Assembly (NCBI GenBank): GCA_034435395.1
Contig: DAOTXK010000301.1
Coordinates: forward strand, 1 to 6,495
Length of the DNA stretch: 6,495 nt
Direction: 5' to 3'
Origin: DAOTXK01 sp034435395
Lineage (GTDB): Bacteria; Chloroflexota; Anaerolineae; Aggregatilineales; Ch27
Below the pieces are notes generated by a model. The model saw nothing but the letters and a program-made list of their open reading frames with translations, was not told the origin of the DNA and did not search any database. This document shows, one piece after another, positions 4,599-6,495 of this stretch; the first letter of the stretch is position 1; the number at the start of each line of letters is the position of its first letter. Made by a program: the position numbers and the translations under genes.

Positions 4599-5340
4599 GC
4601 AACAGGATCAGGTCGACCACCGCCAGGGCGACGGCGAAGCCCAGCGCCATCATCACATCATAGGTGATCAGGCCGGCGATCTGGGCGAAGATAAACCCCA
4701 GCACCGGCACGATCACGACCATGCCGAGCTGCTCCGCCACACGGGGGTCGTTGACCCGGCTGCTGATGCTCAACCCCACGGTGGTCGCCAGCACGGTCAG
4801 CAGCGGCCCCACCACCAGCACGCTCACGTAAAACGGCGGCGAGAGCAGGATGCCGCGCACGGCGGCGCTGGGCACCACGATTTGTAAGGCGATGGTGTAC
4901 AGCAGCGCGGCCAGCCACAGCCCCAGCACGCCCGGCCCGGCGGCGGCGATACTTTTGGCGGCCAGCAGCTGCGCCGTGCTGATCGGCGTCGCCAGCAGCG
5001 GCTCCAGGCTGCGCTCGCGCTTCTCCCCCACGATGCTGTAGGTGGCGATGGTCATGGGGATGGCCAACGGCACGATCAGGAAAAACAGGTTAAACTGCTG
5101 CCCGACGAACGCCTGCATGGCCTCTTCTGGCTCCAGCGCGGCGAAGGCGGGCTGGGCCAGCACGGCGGGCGGCACCTCGTCGCCCATCCCGGCGATCAGG
5201 TTGGGGTCTGCGCCCAGGCCCATCACCAGGATCGGGATCACCACCAGCAGCACCGGCATCAGCAGCACGATGAACAGCACGTACCGATGGCGGAATACAT
5301 CCGCCCATTCCTTCTGTATCAGGGTTAGAATCGGGTTCAT
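4546..5340 (-). CDS. ABC-2 type transporter permease, NatB-like
   Basis: The 264-residue protein starts with the cytoplasmic MNPILTLIQKEWADVFRHR, the usual 'KE..d..R.r' entry of ABC-2 permeases, then a first helix at 21-43. A short extracytoplasmic segment (44-82) follows. Five more likely helices lie at about 84-104, 128-156, 168-192, 205-227 and 231-253. Between helices 2 and 3 is GEKRERSLEPLLATP (105-119), the coupling segment conserved in NatB-like and related exporters. It should form the membrane channel driven by the ATPase encoded just upstream, exporting an unknown substrate; Na+, drug or lipid export are all seen in the family. Its ATG overlaps the ATPase stop by four bases (ATGA), indicating translational coupling. 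The last 17 codons exist a second time at 3950-4002, so this 3' end may have been supplied by an incoming element. Confidence 0.9.
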   Translation of the reverse strand: MNPILTLIQKEWADVFRHRYVLFIVLLMPVLLVVIPILVMGLGADPNLIAGMGDEVPPAVLAQPAFAALEPEEAMQAFVGQQFNLFFLIVPLAIPMTIATYSIVGEKRERSLEPLLATPISTAQLLAAKSIAAAGPGVLGLWLAALLYTIALQIVVPSAAVRGILLSPPFYVSVLVVGPLLTVLATTVGLSISSRVNDPRVAEQLGMVVIVPVLGFIFAQIAGLITYDVMMALGFAVALAVVDLILLLVAVRLFRRETILTRWR

Positions 5341-6269
5341 CGCGCCACCTCCTCCGGGCTGCGCTCATTGCCCACCAGTTGCATATACACGTCTTCCAGG
5401 CTGGCCTCGGACGGCTGCACGTACTGAATCTGCGCCCCCGCCGCCACCAGCGCCTGGATCAGCGCCGGGTTGTTCCGGTCGGGGTCGTCCACAGCGACCA
5501 GCAGGACGCCGTCCTGCAACAGCGCTTCCCTGACGAAGGGCAGCGCCCCCGCCGCCCCCCGGTGGGCCTCGGACAGATTGGCGATTTGCAGGCGCACGTG
5601 CTGGCCGAACAGCCGCCGCCGCAATGCCTCCGGCGTGTCCAGCGCGATCAGGCGGCTCCGCATCAGGCCGATCCGGTCGCACAGCCGCTCGGCCTCGTCC
5701 AGGTTGTGGGTGGTCAGGAAGATGGTGCGGCCCTCGGTCTTCAGCTCCTCGATGAACTCGCGCACCGTCCGCGCCGCCGCCGGGTCCAGGCCAGCCGTCG
5801 GCTCGTCCAGGAAGACGGTCTGCGGCTCGTGGAGCAGCGCCCGCGCGATGGCCAGCTTCTGCTTCATCCCTTTGGAGAAGCCGCCGACCGGCTCTTTACG
5901 CCGCTCCCACAGCCCCAACATGGTCAGGTATTTCTGGACCTGCCTGGCCGGGTCGTCCACCCCGTACAGGCGGGCGTAAACCAGCAGGTTATATTCGGCG
6001 CTCAGGCGGTCGTACATGCCCGGCGTCTCGGTCAGCACGCCGATGGTGCGCCGCACCTCCGTGGCCTGGCGGACCACGTCGTAGCCGTTGACCTGGGCCG
6101 ACCCGCCCGTGGGGCCGATCAGCGCCGCCAGCATACGGACGGTGGTAGTTTTGCCCGCGCCGTTCGGCCCCAGGAAGCCGAACACCTCGCCGCTGGCGAT
6201 ATCCAGCGACAGCGTGTCAACGGCGGTGTTGTCGCCGAAGCGTTTGGTGAGACCGGTCGTTTTGATCAT
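5337..6269 (-). CDS. ABC transporter ATP-binding protein, NatA/CcmA-like
   Basis: All nucleotide-binding motifs are present in 310 residues. Walker A is GPNGAGKTT (34-42), and the signature motif is the variant FSKGMKQKLA (131-140). Walker B with D-loop is TVFLDEPTAGLDP (151-163), and the switch His is in LTTHNLDEAERLCD (H188). The Q-loop position reads LTETPGMYDRLSAEYNL, with Glu in place of the usual Gln, a variation common in this exporter group. Residues beyond about 215 form the C-terminal extension (HVRLQIANLSE...SLEDVYMQLVG) typical of ABC-2 ATPases. It works as a dimer under the membrane with the downstream permease, with which it shares a four-base overlap. ATG 6269 is preceded on the minus strand by a strongly purine-rich GGGGAGGGGAC that can serve as ribosome-binding site. 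No convincing promoter was found; repeat copy B begins 60 bases upstream. Confidence 0.95.
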   Translation of the reverse strand: MIKTTGLTKRFGDNTAVDTLSLDIASGEVFGFLGPNGAGKTTTVRMLAALIGPTGGSAQVNGYDVVRQATEVRRTIGVLTETPGMYDRLSAEYNLLVYARLYGVDDPARQVQKYLTMLGLWERRKEPVGGFSKGMKQKLAIARALLHEPQTVFLDEPTAGLDPAAARTVREFIEELKTEGRTIFLTTHNLDEAERLCDRIGLMRSRLIALDTPEALRRRLFGQHVRLQIANLSEAHRGAAGALPFVREALLQDGVLLVAVDDPDRNNPALIQALVAAGAQIQYVQPSEASLEDVYMQLVGNERSPEEVAR

Positions 6270-6298
6270 CGTCCCCTCCCCTGTCCCCGCCCATCACC

Positions 6299-6314
6299 AG
6301 GCGGTCTCCCGCCT
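6299..6314. other. Small hairpin in the leader of the ABC operon
   Basis: AGGCGG (6299-6304) pairs with CCGCCT (6309-6314) around a TCTC loop (GAGA on the transcript strand), about 30 bases upstream of the ATPase start. A 5'-leader structure is possible, but a six-pair stem in GC-rich DNA may be chance. Confidence 0.25.
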
Positions 6315-6328
6315 TCCCCCAGTCAATA

Positions 6329-6495
6329 ATGAACTTTAACCAATTAGTGCGGATATCAATCGATGTAGCCCAGGTGCTCGACGCCTTCGTAGCGGCGGCA
6401 TGGATGCCGACGCCCCAGCAACAGCGCGACTCGTCGCGCCGCTACAAGCCGACGCCCGCGTCGCGGGGGCGCGATTCATGGCCCCGCTACTGGCT
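6329..6495 (-). repeat. Dispersed repeat, copy B (inverted relative to copy A, cut by the window edge)
   Basis: Read on the minus strand, it runs from GCCAGTAGCGG at the window edge through GTAGCGGCGCGACGAGTCGCG, GTCGGCATCCATGCCG and GGGCTACATCGATTGATA to ATTGGTTAAAGTTCAT (ending at 6329). The last 83 bases match copy A's 1433-1517 with four substitutions and a two-base gap. The sequence beyond TTCAT (TATTGACT...) is unlike copy A's flank (AAGCCCCC), which fixes this end of the repeat. The other end probably lies outside the window. It sits directly upstream of the ABC operon. Confidence 0.8.

Noticed and set aside
1518..6328. Composite transposon bounded by inverted repeats A and B
   Set aside because: No transposase lies in or next to the repeats, the genes between them are ordinary and point both ways, and the repeats look like independent small insertions.
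5379..6329. Long plus-strand frame opposite the ABC ATPase
   Set aside because: Antisense shadow; the minus-strand frame contains every ATPase motif.
6330..6352. Promoter for the ABC operon inside repeat copy B (TTGATA with a CATTAT -10)
   Set aside because: The spacing is 20 bases and the -10 is weak. It is not conserved in copy A beyond TTCAT, so I did not annotate it.

Overview
The window is GC-rich bacterial chromosome with compact genes on both strands. Protein styles (a long-tailed GT39-like membrane protein end, a GT4 glycosyltransferase with an EQFGR motif, a small RYGALRIIGTIYK membrane protein, a NatA/NatB-type ABC pair) and many short GTAGCGGCG-type hairpins resemble Chloroflexota (Anaerolineae-like) genomes. 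This assignment is an impression from sequence style, not a search result.

Layout. Positions 3-497 (+) hold the C-terminal end of a membrane protein cut by the window edge. A Nudix hydrolase of the CoA-pyrophosphatase type (503-1165, +) follows after five bases, probably in the same transcript. Positions 1166-1688 have no credible gene. They hold a roughly 360-bp MITE-like element with imperfect terminal inverted repeats (1165-1528), whose interior carries an IS200/IS605-end-like hairpin and a 19-nt tandem duplication, and then an AT-rich leader. Next come a small heat shock protein (1689-2114, +) with a likely terminator, and a GT4 glycosyltransferase (2290-3402, +) with a recognisable promoter. 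A small two-helix membrane protein (3435-3776, -) converges on the glycosyltransferase.

From 3867 to 4598 the DNA looks like an insertion. A two-gene DUF4258/DUF2283-like cassette (4055-4526, +), visibly poorer in GC than its neighbours, has its own consensus -10 box. It is flanked by two direct copies of the last 17 codons plus stop of the ABC permease gene. The three differences between the copies (50/53 identical) are all synonymous. The downstream copy completes the living permease gene (4546-5340, -); the other copy (3950-4002) is a stranded gene end. This is the pattern expected when an element integrates into the 3' end of a protein-coding gene and supplies a replacement end, but no integrase is present.

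The permease and its ATPase (5337-6269, -) form a translationally coupled two-gene ABC-2 exporter operon. Upstream of it, at the window edge, lies an inverted second copy (6329-6495) of the repeat found at 1338-1517. The two copies face each other across 4.8 kb and end in the same ATTGGTTAAAGTTCAT sequence.

The genes do not form one obvious pathway: the window reads as housekeeping and stress genes, with repeats and a small toxin-antitoxin-like cassette inserted between them. The most interesting point is the gene-end duplication around that cassette.
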